Of a stretch of 8,832 nucleotides of DNA, positions 7,108 to 8,832 are shown piece by piece. The notes under the pieces are model-generated. The model did not search any database. It was not told the origin of the DNA and saw only the letters and a list, made by a program, of their open reading frames with translations. Position 1 is the first letter of the stretch. Each line of letters opens with the position of its first letter. This DNA is from JBDTCS01 sp039923455 (GTDB taxonomy: Bacteria; Bacteroidota; Ignavibacteria; Palsa-1295), in assembly GCA_039923455.1 (NCBI GenBank), contig JBDTCS010000081.1:1-8832 (forward strand), given 5' to 3'. A program made the translations under genes and the position numbers.

Positions 7108-7668
7108 CTATCGTTCGGTTAGCAGCCAGATCTTCGGACCGTTCGTAGTTTCAGGTGCGGGTTTCGCACGCTGCTTGGGTGTGGACTTTTTCATAAAGTA
7201 CTTTTGCCTGAGGTTGCCGAGTGATTCTGGAGGTGCGGTATTCGGCATTTTCTCCCATGGAGTTGTGGCACTCTCTGCCGCATTCCAAGGAAATTCAGAT
7301 CGCCCAAACAGGTCGAGACTCCCACCCTTGCCTTCAAGCAACGAATCACTATTCATGTTGCCCTCAAGGTGTAACATCTCATCACCAGGGTTTTTGAAAT
7401 AACTTAGACCCTCATGCAATGAATCAAAGTGCATCACTCCGTTACTGGGATTTATGAGATAGCTGAGACCATTGTGCAATGAATCCGTTCGGAGCAATCG
7501 GAATCGACGGCTGTGGCGAAGTGTGTCAAGCACTGTGCGTTCTTTCTCGACGCTCGGTCGCTGTTGAGGGGACATACATTCCTTTGCACTCGCAAGCATA
7601 GCTCCACTCAAGCTCATTGAACTGAGCAAGATCACAAAACAGAATCCTCGCTTTACCAGATGCATCAT
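7108..7668 (-). CDS. Secreted hypothetical protein with 20-residue tandem repeat
   Basis: I do not recognise a family. The 186-residue product starts with a signal peptide: MMHLVKRG, a hydrophobic core FCFVILLSSMSLSGAML, and a likely cleavage after ASA (residue 28). The -3/-1 residues fit signal peptidase I, and Cys31 does not form a lipobox. Residues 61-80 and 81-100 are tandem copies of a unit with the shared pattern DSLHxGLSYxxNP; a degenerate third start, SDSLLEG, follows at 107-113. The rest is Pro/Ser/Thr-rich and ends in a basic stretch (FMKKSTPKQRAKP) and a short hydrophobic-charged tail, so much is probably disordered. The frame is open upstream to an ATG at 7779, but I chose 7668: it begins the signal peptide and follows an excellent Shine-Dalgarno sequence. 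It converges on the solute-binding protein gene and shares its terminator. An envelope or extracellular location is inferred; the role is unknown. Confidence 0.8.
   Translation of the reverse strand: MMHLVKRGFCFVILLSSMSLSGAMLASAKECMSPQQRPSVEKERTVLDTLRHSRRFRLLRTDSLHNGLSYLINPSNGVMHFDSLHEGLSYFKNPGDEMLHLEGNMNSDSLLEGKGGSLDLFGRSEFPWNAAESATTPWEKMPNTAPPESLGNLRQKYFMKKSTPKQRAKPAPETTNGPKIWLLTER
7369..7488 (-). repeat. Two tandem 60-base units within the secreted-protein gene
   Basis: Units 7429-7488 and 7369-7428 encode adjacent 20-residue copies. By hand alignment 11 of 20 residues and about 40 of 60 bases agree, with DSLH, GLSY, NP and the final His conserved. The absence of any indel between copies and several silent changes suggest an old in-frame duplication kept under protein-level selection. 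The unit does not match MORN, TPR or other repeats I know. Confidence 0.85.
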
Positions 7669-7674
7669 GTTTGT

Positions 7675-7681
7675 CTCCTTT
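7675..7681 (-). promoter_or_regulatory. Strong Shine-Dalgarno sequence of the secreted-protein gene
   Basis: The minus strand reads AAAGGAG, then a 6-base spacer (acaaac) before the ATG at 7668-7666. It decides the start of this gene over the in-frame upstream ATG at 7779, and it is the only strong ribosome binding site in the window. Confidence 0.85.
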
Positions 7682-7815
7682 CTACTCGTAGAAGGAAGGA
7701 TTAAAGATTGTAAGAGATTCCCGATTGTACCGCTGGTTGGCTTACCAAATCGCGAGGCGAAAAATATCGTTCTACGCAATCGCTTGGATTTGTCGAGCCA
7801 AGGATGCCGTGAGGC

Positions 7816-8832
7816 TTAACCACCAATCAATAGCTTCTGCATTTCTTCCATAATTGCATCAATTTCCTCGATCGTGTTGTAGAAGTGAGGGGCGATACGT
7901 ATACCGAACGGCGGCCGGTAGTCCACAATGAATCTACGTTTTATCAGCTCATCGCAGACTTGTTTTGCACTCAATGCGTGCTCGGTTGAACTCATTCCGA
8001 AGCCGGCGGGGTCGATCGTAAGTGCGCCTCCACGGCGTTCTTTTTCACGTGGGGAGTTGACGGTAAATCCGAATTCATCCGCTCGTTCGATGATGCGATC
8101 TGTCAGCGTCAATGATTTTGCACGAATATTTTCCATTCCTATCTCGGCAAACATTTTCAGCGCAGGGCGTGCGGTGTGCAAGCAGGGCACTTGAATGCTT
8201 GAAGTAAGAAACCGGTGCATCCCTTGCTCGAAGTTTACATCGGGCATGTGAAATTCGAACGGCTCTTTGTCGGCGAGCCATCCACGAATTGCCGGCGAGA
8301 ACTTCTCTTGCAAATCCGGACGCACATACATGAACGCTGCTCCCGGCCCACCACACAACCACTTTAGCACTCCCGTCGCGAGTACATCCACGTTGAGCTT
8401 TTTGACATCGATCGGTATCACACCCGCTGCCTGATAAGAATCGAGCATCACGATCGCGCCAACGCTGTGCGCATGTTTAATGATACGCTCGACATCCTGC
8501 AAGGCACCCGAACGAAAATATACGTGCGAGAGTGCAACGATCTGCGTTTGTTCGTCGATGGCGTTAATGTAAACTTCCGGATCGATCGTAATACCATCCT
8601 CAGACTTCACAACAGTCGGGACGGCACCATATTTTTTCCAACCCTGCCATACATAAGAGATCGTTGGGAAGTGCAGCTCGGAGTATACGACTTTGTTGCG
8701 CTTGCCGGTGAAATCCAAACAGCTTGCAATGAGTGCGCTTGCGACGGTCAAGTTATGAACAAGCGTAACGTCCTTCGCATCCGCACCAATCAGGTTCGCA
8801 AGCAAACTACTGACTTCATCAACGAATGGAAA
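7816..8832 (-). CDS. Kynureninase-like class V PLP enzyme (5' end cut by window edge)
   Basis: The frame is open from the window edge to a TAA at 7816, giving 338 residues; roughly the first 40-50 are missing if the family length of about 380 holds. A TTG at 8805 is not the start, because coding continues upstream (FPFVDEVSS). The fold-type I PLP site is clear: VMLDSYQAAGVIPID with the pyridine-contacting Asp, and ATGVLKWLCGGPGAAFMYV with the Schiff-base Lys codon at 8364-8362. SELHFPTISYVW is the upstream substrate/PLP loop, and the C-terminus ends FGIRIAPHFYNTIEEID. The KWLCGGPG motif and overall layout are closest to kynureninase-like members of class V, which cleave kynurenine or related substrates, but annotation as kynureninase would need the missing N-terminus and pathway genes. 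Only its fold and cofactor are secure. 147 bases separate it from the secreted-protein gene downstream on the same strand. Confidence 0.9.
   Translation of the reverse strand, partial: FPFVDEVSSLLANLIGADAKDVTLVHNLTVASALIASCLDFTGKRNKVVYSELHFPTISYVWQGWKKYGAVPTVVKSEDGITIDPEVYINAIDEQTQIVALSHVYFRSGALQDVERIIKHAHSVGAIVMLDSYQAAGVIPIDVKKLNVDVLATGVLKWLCGGPGAAFMYVRPDLQEKFSPAIRGWLADKEPFEFHMPDVNFEQGMHRFLTSSIQVPCLHTARPALKMFAEIGMENIRAKSLTLTDRIIERADEFGFTVNSPREKERRGGALTIDPAGFGMSSTEHALSAKQVCDELIKRRFIVDYRPPFGIRIAPHFYNTIEEIDAIMEEMQKLLIGG

Noticed and set aside
7669..7779. 37-residue N-terminal extension of the secreted protein from the ATG at 7779
   Set aside because: It would bury the signal peptide inside the protein and ignore the strong Shine-Dalgarno sequence at 7675-7681.
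7784..7801. Short inverted repeat CTTGG...CCAAG downstream of the kynureninase-like gene
   Set aside because: Only about five base pairs with no T-tract on either strand; expected by chance.
8803..8805. TTG as the start of the right-edge class V enzyme
   Set aside because: The frame stays open to the window edge with family-like sequence upstream, so the gene is simply truncated by the window.
1..8832. CRISPR array, tRNA, insertion sequence or phage-like module
   Set aside because: No regularly spaced repeats, tRNA-like cloverleaf, transposase, integrase or terminal inverted repeats were seen; the gene content is housekeeping-like.

Overview
The window reads as a compact stretch of chromosome from a Gram-negative bacterium, most likely in the Bacteroidota/Chlorobiota (FCB) group. 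Three things support this. A KdsB-type enzyme implies lipopolysaccharide with Kdo. Most genes lack a Shine-Dalgarno sequence. TAnnTTTG elements, the Bacteroidota-type -7 box, sit in divergent spacers. The phylum is an inference; a conserved marker gene would be needed to confirm it. There are no RNA genes, CRISPR arrays, insertion sequences or other mobile elements. No gene-free stretch exceeds about 165 bases.

Layout. The left edge (1-485, minus) holds most of an ECF sigma factor gene running off the window. It is divergent from kdsB (633-1388, plus), which is followed on the same strand by a class V PLP-dependent enzyme (1430-2551). The 41-base spacer between those two contains a 29-base tandem duplication of the kdsB 3' end, stop codon included. 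A convergent minus-strand group follows. A YciI-like gene (4755-5051) is upstream, then a 150-base gap with one doubtful small ORF, then a hisC-like aminotransferase (3491-4603) and a DUF58 protein (2573-3487), the last two only 3 bases apart. Divergent from YciI is a peptide-type ABC solute-binding lipoprotein (5215-7020). It ends at a strong hairpin terminator shared with a convergent gene for a small secreted protein with a 20-residue tandem repeat (7108-7668). The right edge (7816-8832, minus) is a kynureninase-like class V PLP enzyme cut at its N-terminus.

How the genes relate. Most look like housekeeping or general metabolism: Kdo activation for lipopolysaccharide, histidine or aromatic amino-acid transamination, peptide capture and envelope-stress-type transcription control. 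Three fold-type I PLP enzymes in under 9 kb is notable, but no pathway visibly joins them. I see no convincing evidence of a new multi-gene defence or mobile system. The points most worth following are the 29-base duplication, the repeat-bearing secreted protein (the only gene with a strong ribosome binding site), the DUF58 gene coupled to hisC without a MoxR ATPase, and the unexplained small ORF before hisC.
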